Assembly (NCBI RefSeq): GCF_030551875.1
Contig: NZ_JAUOZU010000006.1
Location: 186,001-250,000, forward strand
Source: Fluviirhizobium alvei
Lineage (GTDB): Bacteria; Pseudomonadota; Alphaproteobacteria; Rhizobiales; Rhizobiaceae
Length of the DNA stretch: 64,000 bases
Direction of reading: 5' to 3'
This document shows, piece by piece, positions 16,878 through 26,848 of this stretch (positions are counted from its first letter, which is position 1; every line of letters begins with the position of its first letter). The notes under the pieces are model-generated. The model did no database searches. It saw only the letters and a list, made by a program, of their open reading frames with translations, and was not told where the DNA came from. A program made the translations under genes and the position numbers.

Positions 16878-18725
16878 TCAGAATTCTTCCCAGGATCCAC
16901 CTGCAACTGCCGCGCGGACAACAGGTGCGGGTGCACTCATTTTGTGCGCCGGCAGAGGCCTTTCCCTTGTTGATCTTTCAACGGGCTGGCTGATCGCATG
17001 CGGCTCCTGTCGTCCCTGCGGGCGGCGCATATGGGGACCGCCTACTGCTGCCTGCGAACCCGGCTCGCGGATCGCCGAACGACGGTTGAGCTTGAACAGT
17101 TCCACCAGTTCCTGCATTCGGCCAGCGCCATCGCGCAGCACAAACCCAGCGTCACTGATGCTCGAGACAAGCGATGCATTTTGCTGGGTCGTTTGGTCGA
17201 GCTGGTTGACCGCCATGTTGATTTCGCTCAGGCTTGTGGCTTGCTCCCTCGCTCCGGTCGCAATTGCCTCGATGTTGACGCTGATCGAGTCGACAAAGGT
17301 TTCGATGTTGGATAGGGCCTGGCCGGTATCGCTCACCAGTCTGACACCGTCATCGACTTCGCGCGCCGATTTGGTGATGAGCGCCGAGATCTCGCGCGCG
17401 GCTCCGGCCGAACGCTGGGCCAGTTCGCGGACTTCCTGAGCGACGACGGCAAAGCCCTTGCCCGCTTCACCAGCTCGTGCGGCTTCAACACCTGCATTAA
17501 GCGCGAGCAGATTGGTCTGGAAGGCAATCTGATCGATCACGTCGCTGATGCTACTGATTTCCTTCGATGCGCCGGCGATCCTGCCGATGGATTCGATGGC
17601 ATTTTTGACCACGCTCACTGAGTCATTTGTGGCTTTGCGCGCGTCACGAACAAGGTCGCGGGTGTCTGTCGCCCGTAAGGATGCCTCCTTTACGGTGGCG
17701 GTAATCTGCTCAAGTGCTGCCGACGCCTGTTCAAGCGCTGCCGCCTGCTGTTCGGTTCGCTGGCCAAGGGATTTTGCGTCGTCACTGAGTGTCTGGCTTT
17801 TTTCCGTTAGTGCTGAAGTTTCACCAAGGACACTGACCAGGGTCCTTTGAAACTCCGAGAGGGCGGTGTTGAAATCGCGTCTGAGCCGTTCGAGTTCCGG
17901 GGTGAAGGGTTCATCGAGCGTGATGCGGATATTGCATTGCGCCAACCGTTCAAGCCCGCCGGCAAGGGCCTCGACGGCCTTGACACGACCGGTCACGTTT
18001 GTTGCGAACTTGACAACCTTGATGACACGACCTTCTTCATCGAAGATCGGATTGTAGGACGCCTGAATATAGAATTTCGCACCGGACTTGTCGATGCGGG
18101 TGAATTCGCTCGATACGAGTTGCCCAGCCCGGAGCGTTTTCCAGAACTGCTGATACTCTTCCGATTTGGCATAGGCCGGCTCGCAGAATATTGAATGCGG
18201 CCGCCCGATGATTTCTTTCAACTGATATCCGGTCACGTTGAGAAAGTTCTCATTCGCGTCGATGATCGTGCCGTTGGTGTCGAACTCAATGACGGCCTGT
18301 GCCCGTGTAACAGCCGTGATCTTTCCCGCGAAGTCGATGTTCCGCTTCTTATCCTCGGTGATGTCGACCGCTACCTTTACGACCTTGTACGGCTTCCCCC
18401 CGCTACAGACGGGATTGTAGGATGCCTCGATCCAGACCTCGCGACCGCCTTTTGCAAAACGTCGATATTGTCTGCGATCGAATTTTCCGGCCCTGAGGTT
18501 CGCCCAGAATTCCTGATAGGCGCTGGAGCCGGCGTACTCTTTATCAACGAACATCGAATGATGCTGGCCGATCAATTCCGCCGCCGAATAGCCCATCGTG
18601 GCGCAAAAATTCTCATTTGCTGCCAGTATCTTGCCGTTGAGATCGAATTCGATGATCGCTTGCGATCTACTCAAGGCGAACAGCGTATCGCGGGCATCAT
18701 TATGCAGAAATGGTATCAGGGACAT
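16878..18725 (-). CDS. Cytosolic methyl-accepting chemotaxis protein with two PAS domains
   Basis: 615 residues without membrane helices. Two PAS/PAC units (about 10-125 and 130-245, each with DxNGxIxxANENF and an ASYNP loop) precede a HAMP-like linker and a methyl-accepting signalling domain with the hairpin [39 protein letters not shown]. The protein ends in GGSWEEF, a CheR/CheB-tethering pentapeptide (xWxxF). This architecture resembles the cytosolic receptor McpY of Sinorhizobium meliloti. The start at 18725 has GGAGGG upstream. PAS repeats may bind heme or flavin and sense redox or energy state; the ligand is unknown. Confidence 0.92.
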   Translation of the reverse strand: MSLIPFLHNDARDTLFALSRSQAIIEFDLNGKILAANENFCATMGYSAAELIGQHHSMFVDKEYAGSSAYQEFWANLRAGKFDRRQYRRFAKGGREVWIEASYNPVCSGGKPYKVVKVAVDITEDKKRNIDFAGKITAVTRAQAVIEFDTNGTIIDANENFLNVTGYQLKEIIGRPHSIFCEPAYAKSEEYQQFWKTLRAGQLVSSEFTRIDKSGAKFYIQASYNPIFDEEGRVIKVVKFATNVTGRVKAVEALAGGLERLAQCNIRITLDEPFTPELERLRRDFNTALSEFQRTLVSVLGETSALTEKSQTLSDDAKSLGQRTEQQAAALEQASAALEQITATVKEASLRATDTRDLVRDARKATNDSVSVVKNAIESIGRIAGASKEISSISDVIDQIAFQTNLLALNAGVEAARAGEAGKGFAVVAQEVRELAQRSAGAAREISALITKSAREVDDGVRLVSDTGQALSNIETFVDSISVNIEAIATGAREQATSLSEINMAVNQLDQTTQQNASLVSSISDAGFVLRDGAGRMQELVELFKLNRRSAIREPGSQAAVGGPHMRRPQGRQEPHAISQPVERSTRERPLPAHKMSAPAPVVRAAVAGGSWEEF

Positions 18726-18950
18726 CACAAGCAGCCCTCCGTGGTGCATGTGAATCATAATTAAACTTAAAAGTTGAATAATGATTAAGTGAAGTGTGAA
18801 ATTTAAATATTCGCTTTTCCGTTGCGTGACGCTTTACCTAAGAGGTGCACACCAGCGTGGCTACTGATTTCAACGGCGATATGTTTTTGCTTGTTCGCAA
18901 GCTTCTGGACGGATATTGCATCGTTCAGACGCCAATTGCGAAGGTCTTTC

Positions 18951-19430
18951 ATGCGTTGCCCCTTCTGTAGTTCCGAAGATACCCAGGTCAAGGATTCGCG
19001 CCCGGCCGAAGACGGCACCTCGATCCGTCGGCGTCGCATCTGCCCCGATTGCGGGGGCCGCTTCACGACCTTCGAGCGCGTACAGCTGCGCGAGCTGATG
19101 GTGATCAAGAAGTCGGGCCGCAAGGTACTGTTCGATCGCGAAAAGCTCATGCAGTCCTTCATGATTGCGCTCCGCAAGCGCAATATCGACCGCGACCGCG
19201 TCGATCGCGCCGTCTCCGGCATCATCCGTCGCCTCGAGAGCTCGGGTGAAACCGAAATCACGTCCGAAGATATCGGCTTGCAGGTTCTCGAAGCGCTGAA
19301 GGCGCTCGATGACGTGGCCTTCGTCCGTTATGCCTCCGTCTATCGCGACTTCACCCATATCGAGGATTTTGCCGAGGCGATCGCTCAGATCAACGCCAAA
19401 CTCTCACGCGAGTCGGTGGGAGACGTTTGA
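18951..19430 (+). CDS. nrdR: Transcriptional repressor NrdR
   Basis: 160 residues: N-terminal zinc ribbon ([13 protein letters not shown]... and CPDCGGRF) and ATP-cone domain ([16 protein letters not shown] onward). NrdR represses ribonucleotide reductase genes according to nucleotide status. ATG 18951 has AAGG upstream and fits the family length exactly; the frame is open upstream but non-homologous. The ribD start is 3 bp after its stop. Confidence 0.97.
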   Translation: MRCPFCSSEDTQVKDSRPAEDGTSIRRRRICPDCGGRFTTFERVQLRELMVIKKSGRKVLFDREKLMQSFMIALRKRNIDRDRVDRAVSGIIRRLESSGETEITSEDIGLQVLEALKALDDVAFVRYASVYRDFTHIEDFAEAIAQINAKLSRESVGDV

Positions 19431-19433
19431 CCG

Positions 19434-20549
19434 ATGCCCGGGCGGCGCATCGATGATCGGTATATGGCCGCCGCCATCCGCCTGTCGCGCTGGCATCTCG
19501 GCCTGACCGGTTCCAACCCCTCCGTTGGCTGCCTGATCGTCCGTGATGGTGTGATCGTCGGACGCGGGGTGACGGCGAAGTCGGGCCGTCCGCATGCAGA
19601 AACCCAGGCGCTGGCCGAAGCGGGCGCGCTCGCAAGCGGCGCCACCGCCTACGTGACGCTCGAACCCTGCTCTCATCACGGCAAGACACCGCCCTGCGCG
19701 GACGCGCTGATCGCAAGCGGCATCGCGCGCGTGGTCGTCGGCTGCCCGGATCCGGATCCGCGCGTCTCGGGCCGCGGCATTGCCATGCTTAATGCGGCGG
19801 GAATTGAAGTGGATGTTGATGTTCTGCGCGAAGAAGCGGAATCAGAACTTCAAGCCTACCTGAATCGCCAACGCAGGAAGACGCCGCAAGTGATTCTGAA
19901 ACTTGCCGTTTCCGCCGATGGCATGGTGGGTCGCAAGGGGGAGGGGCAACTGGCAATCACGGGGCCTCAGGCCCGGGCGCAGAGCCATATTCTGCGCGCC
20001 GAAAGCGATGCCATCCTCGTTGGCATTGGCACTGTTCTTGCCGATGATCCGGAACTCAGCTGCCGTCTACCCGGCATGCAATCGCGGTCGCCTTTGCGCA
20101 TCGTGCTCGATCGCGATCTCGCGCTGCCGCTGTCGAGCCGGCTGGTGCAAACGATTGCGGATGGTTTCGGCCTGCTGGTCGTGGCCGGTCCCAGGGCCGA
20201 TGCGGCCCGAAAGGAGGCGCTTGTCGCCGCCGGTGCCGAAGTGCTTGAAGCTGGGGGGCTCGATGCACTTCTGCGCGCACTCGCTGAACGCGGCATTTCG
20301 TCCCTGATCGTCGAGGGTGGCGCCGGTGTCGCGAGCCGCTTTCTCGATGAAGGCCTTGTCGACCGCATCATGCTCTTTCAATCCGATATCGTGGTCGGCA
20401 CCGATGGCATCCCAGCGCCGATTACCGAACAGACCGTTCCCGAAGCCTATCGCCTCACAAGCCGTCATGTCTATGGCAAGGACCGTTGCCTTGACTATAT
20501 ACGGACGAGCGGAAGCGAAATTGCCGGTGTGCCGGCCCAGTCAGGATAG
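19434..20549 (+). CDS. ribD: Bifunctional riboflavin biosynthesis deaminase/reductase
   Basis: 371 residues. The N-terminal deaminase has zinc ligands HAETQ and PCSHHGKTPPC (about 50-90); the C-terminal reductase (about 150-365) has GGAGVASRFLDEGLVDR. It converts 2,5-diamino-6-ribosylamino-pyrimidinone phosphate to the ribityl-uracil phosphate. It is coupled to nrdR and followed 4 bp later by ribE. Confidence 0.97.
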   Translation: MPGRRIDDRYMAAAIRLSRWHLGLTGSNPSVGCLIVRDGVIVGRGVTAKSGRPHAETQALAEAGALASGATAYVTLEPCSHHGKTPPCADALIASGIARVVVGCPDPDPRVSGRGIAMLNAAGIEVDVDVLREEAESELQAYLNRQRRKTPQVILKLAVSADGMVGRKGEGQLAITGPQARAQSHILRAESDAILVGIGTVLADDPELSCRLPGMQSRSPLRIVLDRDLALPLSSRLVQTIADGFGLLVVAGPRADAARKEALVAAGAEVLEAGGLDALLRALAERGISSLIVEGGAGVASRFLDEGLVDRIMLFQSDIVVGTDGIPAPITEQTVPEAYRLTSRHVYGKDRCLDYIRTSGSEIAGVPAQSG

Positions 20550-20553
20550 TCTC

Positions 20554-21159
20554 ATGTTTACAGGCATCGTTACCGATATCGGCAAGATCACCAGCATCAC
20601 GAAACTCAACGAAGGAATCCGCCTGCGGGTTGAGACCCATTATGATCCGGCAACGATCGATATCGGCGCCTCGATTGCTCATTCCGGCGTTTGCCTGACG
20701 GTGACGGCGCTTCCCGATCCTGCAAGTGGCGAACGCTGGCATGAGGTCGAGGCCTGGGAAGAGGCCCTGCGGTTGACGACGATCGGCAGCTGGACCGAAG
20801 GCACGCCGGTCAATCTGGAACGGTCGCTCAAGATCGGCGATGAACTCGGCGGCCATATCGTTTCCGGTCATGTCGATGGCATGGCCGAGATCGTCAAGAT
20901 CGGGCAGGAGGGCGATGCGACGCGCTTCACCCTGCAGGCGCCCGCCGGTCACGCGAAATTCGTGGCCCAGAAAGGATCGGTTGCGCTCGATGGCACCTCG
21001 CTCACCGTCAACAAGGTGGATGGAGATCTGTTCGATGTTCTGCTGATCCGCCATACGCTCGAAGTGACGACCTGGGGCCGTCGTTCGGTGGGCGACAAGG
21101 TGAATTTCGAGGCCGATACGATGGCGCGTTATGCCGCGCGCTTGCGCGAATTCGAATAG
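20554..21159 (+). CDS. ribE: Riboflavin synthase, alpha chain
   Basis: 201 residues in two lumazine-binding repeats, beginning MFTGIVTDIG and with SGHVDG at the start of the second repeat. It dismutates two lumazines into riboflavin. CAGGATAG precedes the ATG. The frame is open upstream but overlaps ribD. Confidence 0.96.
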   Translation: MFTGIVTDIGKITSITKLNEGIRLRVETHYDPATIDIGASIAHSGVCLTVTALPDPASGERWHEVEAWEEALRLTTIGSWTEGTPVNLERSLKIGDELGGHIVSGHVDGMAEIVKIGQEGDATRFTLQAPAGHAKFVAQKGSVALDGTSLTVNKVDGDLFDVLLIRHTLEVTTWGRRSVGDKVNFEADTMARYAARLREFE

Positions 21160-21164
21160 CGAAA

Positions 21165-21186
21165 CCCCCGCCGGGGAAAGCGGGGG
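21165..21186 (+). terminator. Hairpin after ribE, possible terminator
   Basis: CCCCCGC and GCGGGGG form a 7-bp GC stem with an 8-nt loop directly after the ribE stop. There is no T-run, so termination is uncertain. It also lies ahead of the convergent exported-protein gene end at 21226. Confidence 0.45.
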
Positions 21187-21225
21187 CTCGCTGGAGGTCT
21201 TCGGGGTTACGTCGGTCCTGTTGCG

Positions 21226-21663
21226 CTACTGGATGTAAATCGTCAGTCCGCCATCCGCAGCCTGTTCGGCGCCGATGATATTGTCGATCTCGACGCCCTG
21301 TTTTCCAAGGGCATGGCTGAGCTTCTCGTTGCCGCGCACCGCCTGCTGCAGCTGTGCGACCACCTTCGGCTCGTCGGTCTTGCGTGAGGACAGCGCCTGC
21401 TTGACGTCGCCGCGATCGAGCTCGCCGAGCGGCATAACGTTCATCGGCCCGCCCTGCCAGCCCTTGAGGAGCTGTTGTTCGTCCTTCACCTTGTAGGCCA
21501 CGAGATCGATGGCATTGCCGCTGCCAACTGCCTGATCGGATGTCATTGTGTCATGTCGACCGAGGGGCGAGCCCTTGGGCTGGGCATCGGCACTGAGTAC
21601 GGCGCCGGCCAGCATGGCGGCCGACAGAGTAGTGGCGAGGGTGATTTTGAGGAAGCGGTTCAT
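21226..21663 (-). CDS. Exported protein of unknown function
   Basis: 145 residues with a clear Sec signal peptide (MNRFLKITLATTLSAAMLAGAVLSADA), then a polar, Gln/Lys-rich mature domain with no motif I recognise (central DEQQLLKGWQGGPMNVMPLGELDRGDVKQAL). AAGGAGAA precedes the ATG. It interrupts the riboflavin gene order ribE-ribH and its 5' side borders the palindromic element at 21712. It may be a small periplasmic protein; no function is claimed. Confidence 0.8.
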   Translation of the reverse strand: MNRFLKITLATTLSAAMLAGAVLSADAQPKGSPLGRHDTMTSDQAVGSGNAIDLVAYKVKDEQQLLKGWQGGPMNVMPLGELDRGDVKQALSSRKTDEPKVVAQLQQAVRGNEKLSHALGKQGVEIDNIIGAEQAADGGLTIYIQ

Positions 21664-21711
21664 GGCTTTTCTCCTTTCTCAAATGGAAGCCATTACTTGC
21701 GGCGAGGAGCG

Positions 21712-21879
21712 GATACCAAGCGTCAATGATAGAAACCGATTGCGTGGGGCCGGGCGCTTTTGCCCTCCGGACGTCGTCGAAAATACGCGCCGGACCTTTT
21801 GGTCCGACTGTGGTTTTCTCCGCGCCGGAAACCAAAATCGCTCCGGCGCAATTGGCTCCTATCATCAACGCTTGGTATC
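21712..21879. repeat. 168-bp palindromic intergenic element
   Basis: The ends are 33-nt inverted repeats (21712-21744 and 21847-21879) with 5 mismatches, beginning GATACCAAGCG and ending CGCTTGGTATC. The interior contains further dyads such as GGACCTTTTGGTCC. Read on either strand it encodes a similar peptide ending in IINAWY or IIDAWY. This is the build of a rhizobial intergenic palindromic/mosaic element (RIME-like); the family assignment needs a genome search. The rest of the 555-bp gap 21664-22218 has no gene I can support. Confidence 0.7.
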
Positions 21880-22218
21880 ATGTCCGGTCCACCGTCGCTT
21901 ACGAGGCTTGGTCTGGGCCGCGATTGCGGCAAAATAATGCCAATAAGCCATTGAAAAACATTAAGAATAATTTAGGTTTCCCTGTCCGGAATTTGCCTTT
22001 TTACGGGCGTTCGCTCCCTGGTTTTTGTCAATTCGGACCCAGAGGGCTCCGGTTTTGAGGATGCATCGCTGCACGGCCCGGAAATCTCGCGGTCGACCAC
22101 CTCCGAGCGTGATTGGGCAAAGGCGGGAAAATTCGCTTGCCATTCTGGCCCGTCCGTGGTTTGACCGGCCCATGTCATGCCCCCCGATGCGGGTGCCAAA
22201 GAATTCCCAGAGGATACC

Positions 22219-22677
22219 ATGTCCAAGTCTGCTCCCAAGCCTCACCTGCTGATCGTCGAGGCACGATTTTACGATGATATGTCGGATGCACTGCTCGATG
22301 GTGCCACCGAGGCGCTCAAGCAGGCCGGTGCCAGCTACGATGTCGTGACGGTTCCGGGCGCGCTCGAGATCCCGGCCGCCATTGCCATGGCGCTCGATGC
22401 TGCCGATGATGAAGGAACCGAATATGACGGTTTCGTCGCGCTCGGCATCGTCATTCGTGGCGAGACCTATCATTTCGACATCGTCGCCAACGAATCCTCG
22501 CGCGCGCTCATGGATCTGGCGGTCAGTGAATCGCTGCCGATCGGCAACGGCATCCTGACTTGCGAAACCGACGAGCAGGCCTGGGCCCGCGCGCGTCGCT
22601 CCGAGCTCGACAAGGGCGGTTTTGCCGCCCGCGCCGCTTTGAGCATGATCGAACTCAAGCAGAAATTCGGCGCCTGA
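22219..22677 (+). CDS. ribH: 6,7-dimethyl-8-ribityllumazine synthase
   Basis: 152 residues. Characteristic [11 protein letters not shown] near the N-terminus, [11 protein letters not shown], and [22 protein letters not shown] with the catalytic His. It condenses ribityl-uracil with dihydroxybutanone phosphate. AGAGGA lies 5 nt before the ATG. nusB follows 3 bp after the stop. No FMN riboswitch consensus was seen upstream. Confidence 0.97.
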   Translation: MSKSAPKPHLLIVEARFYDDMSDALLDGATEALKQAGASYDVVTVPGALEIPAAIAMALDAADDEGTEYDGFVALGIVIRGETYHFDIVANESSRALMDLAVSESLPIGNGILTCETDEQAWARARRSELDKGGFAARAALSMIELKQKFGA

Positions 22678-22680
22678 ACC

Positions 22681-23160
22681 ATGTCGAAGGAAGACCGTAA
22701 CCAGGAAGTCAAGCCGGCGAACCAGCGCGGCGTTGCGCGCCTCGCCGCCGTTCAGGCGCTCTATCAGATGGAGCTGTCCGGAACCGGTGTGCTCGAGATC
22801 GTCAGCGAGTACGAGAACTACCGCCTGGGTCAGGAACTCGACGGCGACCAGTATCTGAAGGCGGATCCGTCCTGGTTCCGCTCGATCGTCGCCGGCGTGG
22901 TGCGCGACCAGACCGCACTTGATCCTCTGATCGCCGACAGCCTCATCGAAGGATGGCCGTTCTCGCGCCTCGATGCCACGATCCGTGCCATCCTGCGCGC
23001 CGGCGTTTTCGAGCTGCGCGAACGCAAGGACGTGCCGGTGGCGGTGATCGTCAACGAATATGTCGAGATCGCACACGCCTTCTTCTCCGATGACGAGCCG
23101 AAACTCGTCAATGCCGTGCTCGATGCCGTTGCCCGCAAGGTGCGCGGCGACAGGAAATAG
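22681..23160 (+). CDS. nusB: Transcription antitermination factor NusB
   Basis: 159 residues, all-helical, with [19 protein letters not shown] at the N-terminus and [21 protein letters not shown] and [30 protein letters not shown] in the C-terminal half. It binds boxA RNA with NusE for rRNA antitermination. It forms an operon with ribH. Confidence 0.96.
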   Translation: MSKEDRNQEVKPANQRGVARLAAVQALYQMELSGTGVLEIVSEYENYRLGQELDGDQYLKADPSWFRSIVAGVVRDQTALDPLIADSLIEGWPFSRLDATIRAILRAGVFELRERKDVPVAVIVNEYVEIAHAFFSDDEPKLVNAVLDAVARKVRGDRK

Positions 23161-23171
23161 GATCGTTAGGC

Positions 23172-24392
23172 ATGTCGGCAGGCACGGTGGAAGGGCTTGA
23201 GGCGCAACTGAAAACGGCGCGCCTGAATGTGGCGCTGCTGACATGCGCGCAGGCAATTCTCGGTTGCGCGCCGCCGATCGCCTTTTCCGTCGGTGCACTG
23301 GCAGCCTATCAGATGCTGGGCGACGACAAGTCGCTGGCAACCGCACCGCTGACCGGCTTCAATGTCGGTGTCTCGGCCGGTGCCGTGATCGTTGCGATCC
23401 TGTCGCGTCTGCTCCAGCGCCGCACGAGCTTTATCATCGGTGCGCTTCTGTCGACGATCGGCGGCACGATTGCGGCAATCGCCCTGTTCCAGAACAATTT
23501 CTGGATGCTGGTCGGCGGTCTGCTGCTCACCGGCATTTCGAGTGGCTTCACCCAGAAGTTCCGCTTCGCCGCAGCCGATGCGTCGCCGTCCTTCTACAAG
23601 GGAACGGCGATTTCCTGGATTCTGGCGGGCGGCATCGTTTCCGCCGTCCTGGGTCCGCAGATTGCCATCTATACCCGTGATCTCTTCACGCCTGTCATGT
23701 TTGCCGGCGCCTTTGTTGCATTCGTGCCGATGGGGATCATCGCGGCGCTCATTCTGGCCTTCCTGCGTCTGCCGGCGCTAGGCGATCACGGCGGCACTGC
23801 TGTTGAACCGCCGCGGCCGCTGAGCGCCATCGTATTGCGTCCGCGGTTTCTCACCGGCATGTATTGCGGCATCTCCTCTTATGCGCTGATGACCTTCATG
23901 ATGACGGGTGCACCGCTCGCGATGGTCTATGGCTGCGGCTATTCCTCGGATCTTTCCACCCGTGGCATCCAGTTCCATGTGCTGGCCATGTTCGCCCCCA
24001 GCTTCTTCACCGGCCGGCTGATTGCCCGTTTCGGCGCCGAGAAGATCGTTGCAGCGGGTCTCGTGATCCTGATGTCCTGCGCGTTCATTGCCCATCTCGG
24101 CATTGAACTCTGGAATTTCTGGGGTGCGCTGGTTCTGCTCGGACTGGGCTGGAACTTCGGCTTCATCGGATCGACGGCCATCGTCGCCTCCAGCTATCGT
24201 CCCAACGAAGCCGACAAGGTGCAGGGCTACCACGACATCATTCTGTTCACACTGGTCGCGCTATCCTCCTTCGCTTCGGGGCAGATCTACAGCGCCTTCG
24301 GCTGGGATGCGATGATCCTTCCGGTCTGGCCGCTCGCCATTCTCGGCCTGGTGCTGTTGGCGCTTTTTGGACGGAAATCTGCCCAGAGTTAA
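23172..24392 (+). CDS. MFS transporter
   Basis: 406 residues with twelve predicted membrane helices; the loop between helices 2 and 3 has RLLQRRTSF, a weak MFS motif A. The second half begins after the LRPRFLTGMYCGISSY loop and has RLIARFGAEKIV as its motif A-like loop. It starts 11 bp after nusB and may be cotranscribed. The substrate cannot be told from sequence. Confidence 0.85.
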   Translation: MSAGTVEGLEAQLKTARLNVALLTCAQAILGCAPPIAFSVGALAAYQMLGDDKSLATAPLTGFNVGVSAGAVIVAILSRLLQRRTSFIIGALLSTIGGTIAAIALFQNNFWMLVGGLLLTGISSGFTQKFRFAAADASPSFYKGTAISWILAGGIVSAVLGPQIAIYTRDLFTPVMFAGAFVAFVPMGIIAALILAFLRLPALGDHGGTAVEPPRPLSAIVLRPRFLTGMYCGISSYALMTFMMTGAPLAMVYGCGYSSDLSTRGIQFHVLAMFAPSFFTGRLIARFGAEKIVAAGLVILMSCAFIAHLGIELWNFWGALVLLGLGWNFGFIGSTAIVASSYRPNEADKVQGYHDIILFTLVALSSFASGQIYSAFGWDAMILPVWPLAILGLVLLALFGRKSAQS

Positions 24393-24594
24393 AAGAGTTC
24401 AAATTTCGTTAAATCTTTCGGTTGCCAGCGATCATTCCTGCCGCTGAACCCTTGACGTCGCGTGAGTCCACGATCAATCTCGCCTTCGGCTCGATTGTCC
24501 GTGGTTGAAAGGCAGGAGGAGAGATGCCTTTCCGCCACGATGAGCCTCTTGGTGGACCGTTCTGGCCCGCCGGTTTTCATGTGGAGGGATTGGA

Positions 24595-26730
24595 ATGAGC
24601 ATAATGTTTGGCGTTATAGTCTGCGGACTGCTGTCCGTGGCCTATGCGATCTGGGCAACCCAGACGGTGCTTGCCGCCGACCAGGGAAATGCCCGCATGC
24701 AAGAAATTGCCGGTTATATTCGCGAAGGCGCGCAGGCTTACCTGACGCGGCAATACAAGACGATTGCGGCCGTCGGGGTGGTCGTTTTCATCCTCGCATT
24801 CTTCCTGCTGTCGAAAGAGGCGGCATTCGGTTTCCTCATCGGCGCGGTTCTGTCCGGTGCAGCGGGCTTCATCGGCATGCACGTGTCGGTGCGCGCCAAC
24901 GTGCGCACGGCGCAGGCAGCCTCCAAGAGCCTGTCTGCCGGTCTTGATATCGCCTTCAAGTCCGGTGCGATCACCGGCCTTCTGGTGGCTGGCCTGGCAC
25001 TCCTCGGCGTGGCGGTCTACTACTGGGTGCTCACCGATGTGCTCGGCCTTGACCGTGGCGGTCGCGACGTCATCGACGCGCTGGTGTCGCTCGGATTCGG
25101 TGCCTCGCTCATTTCCATTTTCGCCCGCCTCGGCGGCGGCATCTTCACCAAGGGCGCCGATGTTGGTGGCGACCTCGTCGGCAAGGTCGAAGCCGGCATT
25201 CCGGAAGATGATCCGCGCAATCCGGCCACAATCGCAGACAATGTCGGTGACAATGTCGGTGACTGCGCCGGCATGGCGGCAGACCTGTTCGAGACCTATG
25301 CCGTGACGGTGGTCGCGACCATGGTGCTGGCGGCGATCTTCTTTGCCGGTGCGCCGATTCTCGAAAGCGCGATGCTTTATCCGCTGGCGATCTGCGGCGG
25401 TTCGATCATCACCTCCATCATCGGCACCTTCTTCGTCAAGCTCGGCTCGGATAACAATATCATGGGCGCGCTCTACAAGGGCCTGATCGTTACCGCTCTG
25501 CTGTCGATCCTGGCCATTGGCGGCGCAACCTCGCTGACCGTCGGCTGGGGTTCGCTCGGCACCGTCAACGGCATGGAAATCACGGGAACCAACCTGTTCC
25601 TTTGCGCCCTGATCGGTCTCGTCGTCACGGCGCTGATCGTCGTGATTACCGAATACTATACCGGCACCAACAAGCGTCCGGTCAATTCGATTGCTCAGGC
25701 TTCGGTTACCGGCCACGGCACCAACGTCATCCAGGGCCTGGCCGTGTCGCTCGAATCGACAGCGCTGCCGGCGATCGTGATCGTTGGCGGTATCATCGCC
25801 ACCTACCAGCTGGCTGGCCTGTTCGGCACCGGCATTGCCGTTACTGCCATGCTTGGCCTTGCCGGCATGATCGTGGCGCTCGATGCTTTCGGTCCGGTCA
25901 CCGACAATGCCGGTGGCATTGCCGAAATGAGCCATCTGCCGCCGGAAGTGCGCAAGGTTACCGATGCGCTCGATGCTGTCGGCAACACGACCAAGGCCGT
26001 CACCAAGGGCTATGCCATCGGCTCTGCCGGTCTCGGCGCGCTGGTTCTGTTTGCAGCCTATTCGAACGATCTGGCCTATTTCGCCGCCAATGGCGACAAA
26101 TATCCCTATTTCAAGGATATGGGCGCGATCTCGTTCGATCTCTCCAACCCCTATGTCGTTGCCGGCCTGATCTTCGGCGGTCTCATTCCCTACCTCTTCG
26201 GCGGCATCGCAATGACCGCCGTCGGTCGTGCCGCCGGCTCGATCGTCGAGGAAGTGCGCCGCCAGTTCAAGGCAATGCCGGGCATCATGGAAGGCAAGGA
26301 CAAACCCGATTACGGTCGCGCGGTCGATATTCTGACCAAGGCCGCGATCCGGGAAATGATCGTGCCATCGCTTCTGCCGGTGCTCGCACCGCTGGTCGTC
26401 TATTTCGGCGTCCTGCTGGTGTCGGGGTCGAAGGCGTCTGCCTTCGCCGCGCTCGGTGCGTCTCTTCTGGGTGTCATCGTCAACGGCCTGTTCGTGGCCA
26501 TCTCCATGACCTCGGGTGGTGGTGCCTGGGATAATGCCAAGAAGAGCTTCGAGGACGGCTTTGTCGACAAGGACGGTGTGCGTCACATGAAGGGCTCGGA
26601 TGCGCACAAGGCATCTGTCACCGGCGATACGGTCGGCGATCCTTACAAGGATACGGCCGGCCCGGCGGTCAATCCGGCAATTAAGATCACCAACATCGTG
26701 GCCTTGCTGCTGCTGGCGGTCCTTGCCTGA
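24595..26730 (+). CDS. hppA: Membrane-bound proton-translocating pyrophosphatase, K+-independent type
   Basis: 711 residues with about sixteen membrane helices. It hydrolyses pyrophosphate and pumps protons across the cytoplasmic or acidocalcisome membrane. The catalytic motif [20 protein letters not shown] and the [19 protein letters not shown] segment are intact. The K+-determining position is Lys467 (GNTTKA), which marks K+-independent H+-PPases; K+-dependent ones have Ala. GGAGGG precedes the ATG. Confidence 0.97.
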   Translation: MSIMFGVIVCGLLSVAYAIWATQTVLAADQGNARMQEIAGYIREGAQAYLTRQYKTIAAVGVVVFILAFFLLSKEAAFGFLIGAVLSGAAGFIGMHVSVRANVRTAQAASKSLSAGLDIAFKSGAITGLLVAGLALLGVAVYYWVLTDVLGLDRGGRDVIDALVSLGFGASLISIFARLGGGIFTKGADVGGDLVGKVEAGIPEDDPRNPATIADNVGDNVGDCAGMAADLFETYAVTVVATMVLAAIFFAGAPILESAMLYPLAICGGSIITSIIGTFFVKLGSDNNIMGALYKGLIVTALLSILAIGGATSLTVGWGSLGTVNGMEITGTNLFLCALIGLVVTALIVVITEYYTGTNKRPVNSIAQASVTGHGTNVIQGLAVSLESTALPAIVIVGGIIATYQLAGLFGTGIAVTAMLGLAGMIVALDAFGPVTDNAGGIAEMSHLPPEVRKVTDALDAVGNTTKAVTKGYAIGSAGLGALVLFAAYSNDLAYFAANGDKYPYFKDMGAISFDLSNPYVVAGLIFGGLIPYLFGGIAMTAVGRAAGSIVEEVRRQFKAMPGIMEGKDKPDYGRAVDILTKAAIREMIVPSLLPVLAPLVVYFGVLLVSGSKASAFAALGASLLGVIVNGLFVAISMTSGGGAWDNAKKSFEDGFVDKDGVRHMKGSDAHKASVTGDTVGDPYKDTAGPAVNPAIKITNIVALLLLAVLA

Positions 26731-26791
26731 TCAGATATCGGGAAGGGCAGGGCGCGCGCCTTGCCCTTCATCACCAAAACTGCCCAACAGA

Positions 26792-26820
26792 AAAGGCGCG
26801 CCGGGTTCCAGCGCGCCTTT
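26792..26820. terminator. Bidirectional terminator between hppA and bamE
   Basis: AAAGGCGCGC (26792-26801) pairs perfectly with GCGCGCCTTT (26811-26820), with a 9-nt loop. It serves the convergent hppA and bamE genes. Confidence 0.85.
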
Positions 26821-26848
26821 GTTCGTTTTCATCGGAATTGCTGCGGGA

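Noticed and set aside
21880-22218. FMN riboswitch upstream of ribH
   Set aside because: I looked for the RFN conserved blocks (AGGGGC...GGCGGT) and did not find them; the region only has the palindromic element and the ribosome site.
24577-26607. Long minus-strand open frame opposite hppA
   Set aside because: The plus strand encodes an intact pyrophosphatase; the antisense product is low-complexity and His/Arg/Asp-rich, as expected for a shadow frame.
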